The position numbers and the translations under genes are program-made. From the NCBI RefSeq assembly GCF_002155695.1, contig NZ_MUYJ01000007.1, positions 124,001-188,000 of the forward strand: DNA of 64,000 nt, given 5' to 3'. Source of the stretch: Erythrobacter tepidarius (lineage in GTDB: Bacteria; Pseudomonadota; Alphaproteobacteria; Sphingomonadales; Sphingomonadaceae). The notes beneath the pieces are model-generated. The model saw only the letters and a list, made by a program, of their open reading frames with translations, was not told the origin of the DNA and ran no database searches. This document shows, piece by piece, positions 18,951 through 27,935 of this stretch (position 1 is its first letter; each line of letters starts with the position of its first letter).

Positions 18951-19640
18951 ATGTCCGCTGCCAAGCTACTGCTCGTCGAAGACGATCCTGCCCTGTCCGA
19001 ACTGCTCGAATACCGTTTCCAGAACGAAGGCTACAATGTGCGCTGCACCGGTGATGGTGACGAGGCGCTGGTTCTGGCAAGCGAGGATGTGCCTGACCTG
19101 ATCATCCTCGACTGGATGATCGAGGGCACGAGCGGGATCGAGGTGTGCCGGCGACTGCGGCGTGACAAGGCTACGGCCCATGTGCCGATCATCATGCTCA
19201 CCGCCCGCGAGGCCGAAGATGATCGTGTGCGCGGTCTGGAGACCGGGGCCGATGATTATCTCACCAAGCCCTTTTCTCCGCGTGAATTGCTCGCCCGCGT
19301 GGCGGCGGTCATGCGCCGGATCCGCCCGGCGCTGGCGGGCGAGACGATCGAGGTTGGCGATATCCGGCTCGATCCGGTAGCGCACAAGGTGCAGCGCCGC
19401 GGTCGCCCGCTCCAGCTCGGGCCGACCGAATATCGCCTGCTCAAGTTCTTCATGGAAAGCCCGGGCCGGGTGTTCAGTCGCGGCCAGCTGCTCGATGGGG
19501 TGTGGGGGACCGGCTCCGACATCGAGCTGCGCACGGTCGACGTGCATATCCGCCGCTTGCGCAAGGCGATCGGGATCGAGGGCGCGAAAGACCCGATCCG
19601 CACCGTGCGCTCGGCCGGATATGCGCTCGAGACAAGCTGA
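18951..19640 (+). CDS. phoB: Phosphate regulon response regulator PhoB
   Basis: 229-residue OmpR-type regulator. The receiver domain (1-120) has the acidic pocket VEDDP, phospho-acceptor Asp in IILDWMI and the switch Lys in DDYLTKPFSPREL. The C-terminal winged helix (~130-229) includes GPTEYRLLKFFMESPGRVFSR and ELRTVDVHIRRLRKAIG. TTTTGGAGA precedes the ATG at 18951. Last gene of the Pho locus; it converges on dnaE2 with 16 nt between the stops. Confidence 0.95.
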   Translation: MSAAKLLLVEDDPALSELLEYRFQNEGYNVRCTGDGDEALVLASEDVPDLIILDWMIEGTSGIEVCRRLRRDKATAHVPIIMLTAREAEDDRVRGLETGADDYLTKPFSPRELLARVAAVMRRIRPALAGETIEVGDIRLDPVAHKVQRRGRPLQLGPTEYRLLKFFMESPGRVFSRGQLLDGVWGTGSDIELRTVDVHIRRLRKAIGIEGAKDPIRTVRSAGYALETS

Positions 19641-19656
19641 TCTGCGCTGCGAAAGC

Positions 19657-22600
19657 CTAATGAAAGTCGCGTGATTTCGGGATGATCCGGACATCGCGCG
19701 GATGCCCTGCTAGCCCGCGCTCAGGCATCGGACGATTGACCTCGTCGGCGCGGGCGAGCGGGGCGTGGAGGAGGTCGTCGGACAAGGCGTGGAGCGCGGG
19801 GGTGGCGTCGGTCAGGTGCGCGGCGATGACATGGATCACCTCGTCATCATACTCGACCCGTCCGCGCACCTCGATCAGCCGCGCGCCCATCACCACCTTG
19901 CGCTGCTTCTCCTTGAGATCGGGCCAGACCACGAGGTTGATGACGCCGGTCTCGTCCTCGAGCGTGATGAAGGTCACCCCCTTGGCACTGCCGGGCCGCT
20001 GTCGGATCAGCACCAGGCCTGCGACCTGCACCATGGCCCTGAACTTGCGGCTGCGCAGATCGGCCGCGCGCACGAAGCCGCGCGCGGCAAGGCCAGGGCG
20101 CAGGAAAGCCATGGGGTGCGCCTTCAGGCTGAGGCGGGTGGTCTGGTAATCGGCTACCACTTCTTCTGACAGCGGCATGGCGGGCAGACGGACGGCGGCG
20201 CGCTCCGGCCCCTCCTCACGCACCCGTGCGGCGCTAAACAGCGGGAGATCGGGCACAGCGATAAGGCTGCGCGCATCCCACAAGGCCTGCCTGCGGGTGA
20301 GACCCAGCGAGGTGAAGGCATCGGCACTGGCGAGCCGCTCGATATGGGAAGGACTGAGGCCCGCCCGCGCGCGCAGATCGACGATGTCGCGAAAGCGCCC
20401 GCCCGCCTCGCGCGCGCTCACCAGCGCGGCGGCGACGTGTTCGGGCAGGCCGTCGATCTGGCGTAGGCCAAGACGCAGGGCCAGCGGTTCGCTCTCGCCC
20501 TCCAGAGTGCAGTCCCACCCGCTCGCATTCACATCCACCGGCAGCACCCTCACCCCATGCTCGCGGGCGTCGCGCACGATCTGCGCCGGGGCGTAGAAGC
20601 CCATCGGCTGCGAATTGAGCAGCGCGCAGGCGAAGGCTGCCGGGTAATGGCACTTGAGCCAGCTCGACACATAGACCAGCTGCGCGAAACTGGCGGCATG
20701 GCTTTCGGGGAAGCCATATTCACCGAATCCCCTGATCTGGTTGAAGCACCTTTGCGCGAAATCCCGATCATAGCCGCGCGCAACCATGCGTTCGACCATC
20801 ATGTCCTGCAATTCATCGACCATCCCGCGGCTGCGGAAGGTTGCCATCGCCTTGCGCAGGCGATTGGCTTCGAGGCTCGAAAATTTCGCCGCATCCAGCG
20901 CGATCTTCATCGCCTGTTCCTGAAAGATCGGCACGCCCAGGGTGCGCCCGAGGATGCTGGTGAGCTCATCCGGCGGGCCGTGTTCGGGCGCGGGCGCGGG
21001 GATCTGCACCGGCTCGGCCCCGCGGCGGCGCTTGAGGTAGGGGTGCACCATGTCGCCCTGAATGGGGCCGGGGCGCACGATCGCGACCTGAATGACGAGA
21101 TCGTAGAATTCCCGCGGACGCAGGCGCGGCAGCATGTTCATCTGCGCGCGGCTTTCAACCTGGAACACGCCGAGCGAGTCGCCCTTGCGCAGCATGGCGT
21201 AGGTTTCGGGATCCTCGCGCGGGACGGTGGCGAGGCTCAAGCGGCGGCCATGATGATCGGCCAGCAGATCGAGGCATTTGCGGATGCAGGTCAGCATGCC
21301 GAGCGCCAGCACATCGACCTTGAGGATGCCGAGCGCCTCGATATCGTCCTTGTCCCACTCGATAAAGCTGCGTTCGGGCAGCGCACCATTGCCGATCGGC
21401 ACGGTTTCGGTGAGCGGCCCTTCGGTGAGGATGAAACCGCCGACATGCTGCCCCAGATGACGCGGCATTCCGATCATCTGCTCGGTCAGCTTGAGCACGC
21501 GCCGCAGGTGCGGGTCGGTGATGTCGAGTCCCGTCTCGGCGACATGCTTCTCGGAAATCTCGCGCCCCCAACCACCCCACACGGTGCGCGCCAGGGCGCC
21601 GGTAACGTCCTCGCTGAGACCCATCGCCTTGCCCACCTCGCGGATCGCCATGCGCGGGCGGTAGTGGATCACCGTGGCGCACAACCCCGCGCGGTGACGG
21701 CCATATTTGCGGTAGATATACTGGATCACCTCCTCGCGCCGTTCGTGCTCGAAATCGACGTCGATATCGGGCGGCTCCTTGCGCTCTTCGGAGATGAAAC
21801 GGTCGAACAATAGCTGGTGCTTGGCCGGATCGACCGAAGTGATGCCAAGGACGTAGCACACCGCCGAGTTCGCGGCCGAGCCTCGCCCCTGACACAGGAT
21901 CGGCGGATCGCACCCCCGCGCGAAATCGACGATGTCCTTGATGGTCAGGAAGTAGCGCGCGAGATCGAGCCTGGCGATCAGCGCGAGTTCCCGCTCCAGC
22001 GTGGCGCGCACGCCGTCTGGCACGCCATCCTGATAGCGGCGCCCTGCCCCCTTCCAGACTTCGGCCTCCAGATAGGTCTGCGGGGTCTGCCCGTCGGGGC
22101 AGATTTCCTCGGGATATTCATAGCGCAGCTCGTCGAGGCTGAAATTGCACCTGTCCGCCACGGCGCGCGCGGCGGCGATGGCGTGGGGCCAGCGGGCGAA
22201 GAGGCGCTGCATTTCCTGGGGCGACTTGAGGTGCCGCTCGGCATTGGGGTGGAGCAGATGACCGGCAGCGGCGACCGTGGTCTTGTGCCGGATCGCGGTC
22301 ATCACATCCTGCAGCGCGCGGCGTTCCGGGGCGTGGTAATGGACATCGTTGGTGGCGAGCAGGCCGAGGCGATGGGCACGCGCGAGCTCATCCAATCGCT
22401 CGATCCGTGCGATATCGTTGCCGCGGTAGAGATAGCTGGCGGCGATATGCCGCAGGGTGGGCAACAGGCAGACGAGGTGGGGGAGAAGGTCGGGGAAAGG
22501 GGCAGTGAAGTCAGCGGCACCAAAGGGGGGGGCGCTAAGGTTCTCCGCCCGCATGCCGGAGGAGCCGGGGAAAGGCGTGTCGCAAAGCTCGCGCCGCGCA

Positions 22601-23151
22601 TCGCCACCCTTGGCCCCTCCAGCACGCGGGAGAGGAACCACATTGCTCGGCACCCGAATGGTGAAGCGCGCCTCCAGATCATCCGGCGGCAGCAGGATCA
22701 GCTGCAAGCCTTCCGAATGCCGGGCGAGCAGTGCAAGGTCGATCTCGCACACCCCCTTGTCCTGCCACTCGCCGCTGAGCGTCTGCATCCGGCCAGCACT
22801 GATCAACCGGCACAAGCGGCCATAGGCGGCACGATCCTCAGGGTAAGCGAGAAAGGCGAGACCCTCCACCGTCTCGATCCGGCAGCCGATCACGGGGCGC
22901 AATTTCAGCGTCTTGGCCTCGGTGTGGATGCGCACCACGCCGGCCATCGAGTTCACATCGGCAATCCCGATCGCATCATAGCCCGCAGCATTGGCCGCCA
23001 GCACCAGATCGACCGCATCGGACGCCCCGCGCAGGAAGCTGAAACAGCTGACAAGGCCCAGCTCGACGAAAGGCGCGCGTTCGGGCGGGGCGATACCGGC
23101 CGGGTCGATATCGAGCCTGCGCTTGTCGGGGGTGAGCGGCGCGTCGGGCAC
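19657..23151 (-). CDS. dnaE2: Error-prone DNA polymerase DnaE2 (ImuC)
   Basis: 1164-residue C-family polymerase for SOS translesion synthesis with ImuA and ImuB. The PHP domain starts at FVELGLVSCFSFLRGASDAVDLV (broken here at ~29-50). The polymerase active-site region includes CQGRGSAANSAVCYVLGIT and DIDVDFEHERREEVIQYIY, with the catalytic Asp residues. Motifs FGEYGFPESHAASFA and KCHYPAAF follow, and the OB fold (~1010-1090) ends the protein. The GTG at 23151 abuts the udgX stop. A 52-residue in-frame insertion interrupts the PHP domain at ~163-214 (separate entry); without it the length is 1112. Confidence 0.95.
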   Translation of the reverse strand: MPDAPLTPDKRRLDIDPAGIAPPERAPFVELGLVSCFSFLRGASDAVDLVLAANAAGYDAIGIADVNSMAGVVRIHTEAKTLKLRPVIGCRIETVEGLAFLAYPEDRAAYGRLCRLISAGRMQTLSGEWQDKGVCEIDLALLARHSEGLQLILLPPDDLEARFTIRVPSNVVPLPRAGGAKGGDARRELCDTPFPGSSGMRAENLSAPPFGAADFTAPFPDLLPHLVCLLPTLRHIAASYLYRGNDIARIERLDELARAHRLGLLATNDVHYHAPERRALQDVMTAIRHKTTVAAAGHLLHPNAERHLKSPQEMQRLFARWPHAIAAARAVADRCNFSLDELRYEYPEEICPDGQTPQTYLEAEVWKGAGRRYQDGVPDGVRATLERELALIARLDLARYFLTIKDIVDFARGCDPPILCQGRGSAANSAVCYVLGITSVDPAKHQLLFDRFISEERKEPPDIDVDFEHERREEVIQYIYRKYGRHRAGLCATVIHYRPRMAIREVGKAMGLSEDVTGALARTVWGGWGREISEKHVAETGLDITDPHLRRVLKLTEQMIGMPRHLGQHVGGFILTEGPLTETVPIGNGALPERSFIEWDKDDIEALGILKVDVLALGMLTCIRKCLDLLADHHGRRLSLATVPREDPETYAMLRKGDSLGVFQVESRAQMNMLPRLRPREFYDLVIQVAIVRPGPIQGDMVHPYLKRRRGAEPVQIPAPAPEHGPPDELTSILGRTLGVPIFQEQAMKIALDAAKFSSLEANRLRKAMATFRSRGMVDELQDMMVERMVARGYDRDFAQRCFNQIRGFGEYGFPESHAASFAQLVYVSSWLKCHYPAAFACALLNSQPMGFYAPAQIVRDAREHGVRVLPVDVNASGWDCTLEGESEPLALRLGLRQIDGLPEHVAAALVSAREAGGRFRDIVDLRARAGLSPSHIERLASADAFTSLGLTRRQALWDARSLIAVPDLPLFSAARVREEGPERAAVRLPAMPLSEEVVADYQTTRLSLKAHPMAFLRPGLAARGFVRAADLRSRKFRAMVQVAGLVLIRQRPGSAKGVTFITLEDETGVINLVVWPDLKEKQRKVVMGARLIEVRGRVEYDDEVIHVIAAHLTDATPALHALSDDLLHAPLARADEVNRPMPERGLAGHPRDVRIIPKSRDFH
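22505..22666 (-). repeat. 156-bp in-frame insertion within dnaE2
   Basis: GTGAAG occurs at 22505-22510 and again at 22661-22666, exactly 156 nt apart. Removing one copy plus the intervening DNA restores the coding join EARFT-APFPDLL, which reads like the uninterrupted family. The inserted 52 codons (IRVPSNVV ... GAADFT) contain no stop and are Gly/Pro/Ala/Arg-rich. On the plus strand two hairpins are visible: CTCCG...CGGAG (22543-22561) and CCTCC...GGGAGAGG (22616-22635). It looks like a small palindromic dispersed element. Confidence 0.72.
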
Positions 23152-24603
23152 TCAGGCCTCCCCCAACCGCCTGCGCACCATCGCCAGATCAGCGGCAAAC
23201 AGCCTCTCCTGCTGGGCGCGCGCCTCGCCATCGAGACGCAGCAGGTAGGAGGGGTGGACGGTAACCCACAGCTCCGCCCCGTCATCCAGCGGGATCGCCC
23301 GCCCCCGCTCGCGGGTGACGTTGAGCGTGCGCCCGAGCAGCCCGCGCGCGGCGCTCGCCCCCAGCGCCAGCACGATACGGGGCTGGACCAGCACGCGCTC
23401 GGCTTCGAGCCACCAGCGACAGGTGTCGATCTCCTTGGCGGTGGGAGACTGGTGGAGGCGGTGCCTGCCCCTCCATGCGAACTTGAAGTGCTTGACCGCG
23501 TTGGTGACATAGGCCGCCTCCCGGTCGATCCCGGCACGGGCGAGGTGCTCGTCCAGCAATTGCCCCGCCGGGCCGACGAAAGGCCGCCCGGCAATTTCCT
23601 CCTGATCGCCGGGCTGCTCGCCGACAAGCATCAGGGTAGCGCACGAAGGCCCCTCCCCCGCCACGGCACGGGTGCCGCAATCCGCAATCGGGCAGTCGCG
23701 ACAGGCGGCAATCCCCTGCGCCACCTCGGCGAGGCTGGCGGGCCGCACCCGCTCCGCCCGCGCGCCCGCCGCCACCATCGCCGCCTCGCGCGCCTGTGCG
23801 CCCGCGATCAGCTGTGGGATCAGCTCGGCTTCGGGCAGGTTCTTCCAGTATTTCCTGGGCATTTCCGAGAGCATCGCCCCGACCTTCAGCCGCGCCGGAT
23901 TGAAGATCGAGGCGTAGTAGGAACGCCACAAGGCCTCGACCGGATCCCCCCCCGGCGCATCCTCGCGGCGCGCGGGCGGGCCTTCGCGCATCGTGGTGCC
24001 GTCCCAGTGGATGCTCCCGCGCGGGGTCAGGATCGACCAGCGCATATTGGCAAAACGGCGCATGAAGAACGCGGCTTCGGCGCGGACGATATGATGATCG
24101 GGCTCGAACCAGGCCACGAAGTGCGGCGTGCCGTCCTCCTCCATCACTTCGCGGAAGCGGACGAAGGCGTGCATCTTGTGCGCATCGCGCCGCACCGATT
24201 TGGCGAGTTCTTCAAGGCGGCGCACCTCCGGGTCGGCCATGTCCTCCATCAGCCGGGGGGTGCACTGCAAGCGCCACAGCACGCGATACAGCAGCCCGAA
24301 GCGCGCCGGATCGGAATGCAATGCCGCGCTGCGAGCGACGGTCAGGAACCGCTGGCTGGTACGCACCGGAGGCGCGCCGGCGGGCGGCACCGGCAGGCGC
24401 TTCTCGCCGCGCGCGGGGCCTTGGGCGAACAGATCGCCGGTTCCTCCGGGTTCGATCCAAGAAACCCGATCGGGTGGCACATCACACTGCACCAACCCCC
24501 GCGCCCGCTCGCGCCAGAAGGGGAAATCATCGGGCGCGGGCAGGTGCACGGCATAGTGCACGCCGAGGCTGACATTCTGCCCCGAACGTCTCTGGGCGGT
24601 CAT
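23152..24603 (-). CDS. UdgX-type uracil-DNA-binding protein fused to DUF4130
   Basis: 483 residues. The N-terminal ~260 match the DUF4130 domain (DPEVRRLEELAKSVRRDAHKM, later SWIEPGG). The C-terminal ~200 are an Fe-S uracil-DNA glycosylase fold: cluster cysteines in CRDCPIADCGT, motif GEQPGDQEEIAGRPFVGPAG, and HPSYLLR. The loop GRHRLHQSPTAKEI resembles the KRRIH loop of UdgX, whose His bonds covalently to the abasic site after uracil removal; the His is kept. Start overlaps the radical SAM stop (TGATG), and the stop abuts dnaE2. Confidence 0.9.
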   Translation of the reverse strand: MTAQRRSGQNVSLGVHYAVHLPAPDDFPFWRERARGLVQCDVPPDRVSWIEPGGTGDLFAQGPARGEKRLPVPPAGAPPVRTSQRFLTVARSAALHSDPARFGLLYRVLWRLQCTPRLMEDMADPEVRRLEELAKSVRRDAHKMHAFVRFREVMEEDGTPHFVAWFEPDHHIVRAEAAFFMRRFANMRWSILTPRGSIHWDGTTMREGPPARREDAPGGDPVEALWRSYYASIFNPARLKVGAMLSEMPRKYWKNLPEAELIPQLIAGAQAREAAMVAAGARAERVRPASLAEVAQGIAACRDCPIADCGTRAVAGEGPSCATLMLVGEQPGDQEEIAGRPFVGPAGQLLDEHLARAGIDREAAYVTNAVKHFKFAWRGRHRLHQSPTAKEIDTCRWWLEAERVLVQPRIVLALGASAARGLLGRTLNVTRERGRAIPLDDGAELWVTVHPSYLLRLDGEARAQQERLFAADLAMVRRRLGEA

Positions 24604-25856
24604 CAGAACAGCTCCAGTTGCTCAGACTTCTTCACCAGCAGCCCGCGAAGATCGGCACGGTCGGTAAGAAAGGTCGGGCGCCAGTCGACGGTGCAGATAA
24701 AGGGGCGCACCTTGGCGATAGAGGCAGTCAGCCGTGCGACATCATCGAGCCGCAAGCTGCGGTGTCGCCGCGAGGCGAGGATGCGCGCCACCGCCTTGGT
24801 CCCCAGCCCCGGCACGCGCAGCAGCATCTCCCTGGGCGCGCGGTTGACATCGACTGGGAAGTGCTCGCGGAACTTCAAGGCCCAAGCGAGCTTGGGGTCG
24901 ATATCGAGCGGCAGGTTGCCGTCCGCCCCGGCGGCATCGGCCACTTCCTCGGGGGCAAAGCCGTAGAAGCGCATCAGCCAGTCGGACTGATAGAGCCGGT
25001 GTTCGCGCAGCAAGGGCGGGCGCTTCAGGGGCAGAACGGCAGACGCATCGGGAATCGGCGAGAAGGCGCTGTAATAGACGCGCCGCAGCCCGAAGGTGGC
25101 ATAGAGCCGGCTCGCCTTGCCGATGATCGCGGCATCACTGGCCCCGTCTGCACCGACGATCATCTGGGTCGACTGGCCCGCCGGAGCAAAACGCGGTGCG
25201 TGGCGGAAGCGCTTGCGCGCGTGTTTCGCCTCGATGATCCGCGCCGTGGTGTGCCCCATCGCTGCCTCGATCTGGCGGGCATTCTTGTCCGGCGCGAGGC
25301 GGGTCAACCCGCTGTCGGTCGGCAGTTCGACATTGATCGACACGCGGTCGGCGTAGAGGCCGGCCTGATGGATGATCTCCGCATCGGCCTCGGGAATAGT
25401 CTTCAAGTGAATATATCCGCGAAAGTCATGCTCCTCGCGCAATATCCGCGCGACCTCGACCAGCTGCTCCATCGTGTGATTGGCGCTCTTCATTATCCCT
25501 GAGGACAAAAACAGCCCCTCGATATAGTTGCGGCGGTAGAAGTTGAGCGTAAGATCAACCACTTCCTGCGGGGTGAAGCGCGCGCGCGGCGTGTTCGCGC
25601 TCTTGCGGTTGATGCAGTAGTGGCAATCGAAGATGCAGTGGTTGGTCAGCAGGATCTTGAGCAGCGAGATACAGCGCCCATCGGGCGCATAGGCGTGGCA
25701 GATCCCCATCCCCTCGGTCGAGCCGACACCTTTCCCGCCCAGCGAATTCTTCTTCGCCGTGCCGGACGAGGCGCAGGAGGCATCATATTTCGCCGCATCG
25801 GCGAGGATTTCGAGACGTTGGCGTAAAGTGGGTTTCGGGGGGGAGTGCTGGACCAT
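24603..25856 (-). CDS. Putative DNA modification/repair radical SAM protein
   Basis: 417 residues of the radical SAM family that accompanies DUF4130/UdgX proteins. The cluster motif CIFDCHYC (CxxxCxxC) is at ~75-82. A barrel follows (LSSGIMKSANHTMEQLVEVAR, VSINVELPTD). The C-terminus has a helix-hairpin-helix DNA-binding element LLRVPGLGTKAVARILASR. The reaction is unknown; a DNA or nucleoside repair step is inferred from the partners. A GTG at 25874 lies too near the LexA box, so the ATG at 25856 is used. Confidence 0.9.
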   Translation of the reverse strand: MVQHSPPKPTLRQRLEILADAAKYDASCASSGTAKKNSLGGKGVGSTEGMGICHAYAPDGRCISLLKILLTNHCIFDCHYCINRKSANTPRARFTPQEVVDLTLNFYRRNYIEGLFLSSGIMKSANHTMEQLVEVARILREEHDFRGYIHLKTIPEADAEIIHQAGLYADRVSINVELPTDSGLTRLAPDKNARQIEAAMGHTTARIIEAKHARKRFRHAPRFAPAGQSTQMIVGADGASDAAIIGKASRLYATFGLRRVYYSAFSPIPDASAVLPLKRPPLLREHRLYQSDWLMRFYGFAPEEVADAAGADGNLPLDIDPKLAWALKFREHFPVDVNRAPREMLLRVPGLGTKAVARILASRRHRSLRLDDVARLTASIAKVRPFICTVDWRPTFLTDRADLRGLLVKKSEQLELF

Positions 25857-25883
25857 GGGAACCTTGGGGAACACTACGCAAGT

Positions 25884-25898
25884 GTTCCTTATATGTTC
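25884..25898 (-). promoter_or_regulatory. LexA box before the radical SAM-udgX-dnaE2 genes
   Basis: GTTC-CTTATAT-GTTC, an exact match to the alphaproteobacterial LexA operator GTTC-N7-GTTC, 27 nt upstream of the radical SAM ATG (minus strand). It implies that the three genes are DNA-damage inducible. Confidence 0.85.
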
Positions 25899-25946
25899 TC
25901 ACAGCCTCGCTGCCAAATGCAAAGCTTGCAAGCGGATCGGAGCGCT

Positions 25947-26279
25947 TCAGGCGGTGCGATAAAGACGGCGCTTGTCTCGGCTGATAACGCCTTCCTTGCA
26001 CAGGTGATCGAGCACGGCCGGGTGCATCGTGCCTTCGAAGGCAACTCCGGCCAACGGGCCTTCGACCCAGGCAATCGTGCCGAGCGGCGCGTTGATGCCC
26101 GCCACCTTCATCGTCACCCGGTCACCGATGGCCGCAAAGCCGGATGTGCCACGGATCTTGCACCCGCCTTCCGAGATGTCGATCACGTCGACGAACACCT
26201 CGCGCGAACGCACCCTGCTCTTCACCCACAGGTTGAGCGGACGCCGTTCCGAGGTACGAGGGATCGTGTGCAGGTTCAT
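25947..26279 (-). CDS. PilZ-domain protein
   Basis: 110 residues, essentially one PilZ domain. The c-di-GMP-binding pattern is partly visible: SERRPLNLW (RxxxR region with RR) and DVIDISEGGCKI (DxSxxG). GRVT-like strands follow (GDRVTMKVAG, LGTIAWVEGPLAGVAFEG). Short stand-alone PilZ proteins are common in sphingomonads and often of unknown target. It separates the two LexA-controlled modules. A TTG at 26297 would add six residues; the ATG at 26279 is used. Confidence 0.82.
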   Translation of the reverse strand: MNLHTIPRTSERRPLNLWVKSRVRSREVFVDVIDISEGGCKIRGTSGFAAIGDRVTMKVAGINAPLGTIAWVEGPLAGVAFEGTMHPAVLDHLCKEGVISRDKRRLYRTA

Positions 26280-26333
26280 GCGATAGAGATGGCACAAAGG
26301 GGTAAAGGATTCCTGAGCGCGCCCCGGTGATTT

Positions 26334-27935
26334 TCACGCGAACAGCCCTTGCAGAAACCAGTCGGGCACGCCCCCGCGCCCGTCACCTGCGATGCCCTGG
26401 CGATAGATCCAGTAACGCCGCCCGCCTTCGTCCTCGATGCGGTAATAGTCGCGCAGCCGCGTGGTGGAGCGTTCGCGCCACCATTCGGGCGCGATCCGTT
26501 CCGGCCCCTCCACCCGCACCACCTCGCGCACCATGCCGCGCCAGCGGAAGCGCTGGGGCACACCGTCGGGCGAGGCATAGAGCACCGCGATCGGCTCCGC
26601 ACGGTCGAGCAGCTTGAGCGGACGGGCGGGAAAAGGGCCCGCACTCTGCACCGCGGGCACAGGTGCAAGCGGCGGCTGCGTGCCTTGCGCGCGTTCGGGC
26701 ACATGGCTGGCGCGCACCACCGGACGAGTCACGGCCTGCGGCCCCAGTCGTACGCTCAGCCGGTCGATGCAGGCGGCAAGCGCGGTGCCGTGGCTTTCGG
26801 CGGCAGCATCGAGATCGCTCTGCGACAGGCCGAGCGGCTCGCTCCAGCTGGCGCGCAGCTGCACCATCTCGATGCCGAACCCGGCATCGACGTCCTCGAG
26901 CCGCTGCGCGAACAGCCGCAGCATATGCTCTGCCTCACGGGTAGCGGCGGCGAGTTCGATGCGGCGCATGAGCACCTCGCCATCGACCCGCCACAGCGCC
27001 AGTTCGAGCCGCCGCGCGCCCTCACCGCGCGCTTCGAGCGCACGCACCATGGCGAGCGCGAGATCGCCCACCACCCGGTCGAGCAAGTCGCGCTGGCGCA
27101 GCGGCTCCATCAGGCGGCGCTGGACCATCGGCACGGGGCGGGCAATCACCGGCAGGAGCGGTTCGGGCACGCGGCCCAGCAACTGGTCGAGCCGCAGCAG
27201 CGGATTGGCAGCGGGGGAACGGCGGTTGCGGAAACGACGGTGGAGCGCATCGCGCGCGGCGGCCTCGGCCTGCGGATCATCCGCCCCCGCACCAGTCATG
27301 CCGACCAGCTGCCCGAGCCGCCTGATGCCCAGACGACGCAGCACGGTGAGCACGTCATCATCGAGCCGCAGCGCCGCGACCGGCAGATCGCCGAGCAGCC
27401 GCAGCGGATCATCGCCGGGGGCGAGAATGGCAGCAGGCGGGCCGTAATGGGCCAGTGCCCAGGCGGCCCCGGCGGTGGGGGCAAGCGCGGCGCGGACACG
27501 CAGGCCCCGGCGCGTGCAGGCGTTGGCGACATCGGCGAGCAGCGCCGCCTCGCCGCCCAGCAGATGCGCGGCGCCAGTGACGTCGACCAGCACGCCATCG
27601 GGCGGATCCATCGCGCTCCACGGCCCCCAACGCTGCGCCCACAAGGCCAGCTTCTCCAGCGCCGCGAGGTCGGCCGCCGGATCGGCCGGGACGGCGGTCA
27701 GATCGGGGCACAGCGCGCGTGCGTCGGCCAGCAGCATTCCGGGACGCGCCCCGGCGGCAAGGCCGGCATCATTGGCTGCGGCAATGCGCGGGCCATGCGC
27801 GGTCTCGGTGATCAGCGCGGTGGGTGCGGCATCGGCAGCCGCGCGCGCCTCAGGCGCGAGCGCGCGCCGCCAGCGATCGACCGACAGTCGGGCGAACCAG
27901 ATGGACAGGATCCGTCGCGGCGGCACGGTCGGCAT
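26334..27935 (-). CDS. imuB: Translesion synthesis protein ImuB (Y-family-like)
   Basis: 533-residue catalytically inactive Y-family polymerase relative that bridges DnaE2 and the beta clamp. The N-terminus RRILSIWFARLSVDRWRRA is typical of ImuB. FDGVLVDVTGAAHLLGGE-like sequence (here PPDGVLVDVTGAAHLLGGEA) replaces the acidic catalytic motif. LGRLVGM-type helix-hairpin-helix and little-finger regions follow, and the C-terminal tail ends RIEDEGGRRYWIYR and the final GLFA. The start at 27935 lies within imuA, an 86-nt overlap; the frame is open to 28229, but that part is a shadow of imuA. Confidence 0.92.
   Translation of the reverse strand: MPTVPPRRILSIWFARLSVDRWRRALAPEARAAADAAPTALITETAHGPRIAAANDAGLAAGARPGMLLADARALCPDLTAVPADPAADLAALEKLALWAQRWGPWSAMDPPDGVLVDVTGAAHLLGGEAALLADVANACTRRGLRVRAALAPTAGAAWALAHYGPPAAILAPGDDPLRLLGDLPVAALRLDDDVLTVLRRLGIRRLGQLVGMTGAGADDPQAEAAARDALHRRFRNRRSPAANPLLRLDQLLGRVPEPLLPVIARPVPMVQRRLMEPLRQRDLLDRVVGDLALAMVRALEARGEGARRLELALWRVDGEVLMRRIELAAATREAEHMLRLFAQRLEDVDAGFGIEMVQLRASWSEPLGLSQSDLDAAAESHGTALAACIDRLSVRLGPQAVTRPVVRASHVPERAQGTQPPLAPVPAVQSAGPFPARPLKLLDRAEPIAVLYASPDGVPQRFRWRGMVREVVRVEGPERIAPEWWRERSTTRLRDYYRIEDEGGRRYWIYRQGIAGDGRGGVPDWFLQGLFA

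Noticed and set aside
21817-24966. 1049-codon plus-strand frame opposite dnaE2, udgX and the radical SAM gene
   Set aside because: No family features, and the translation is the Arg/His/Gly-rich type expected from the complement of GC-rich genes. The opposite strand has three well-recognised genes.
25857-25874. GTG at 25874 as start of the radical SAM gene
   Set aside because: Only 9 nt from the LexA box, leaving no room for a leader; the ATG at 25856 starts a family-like sequence.
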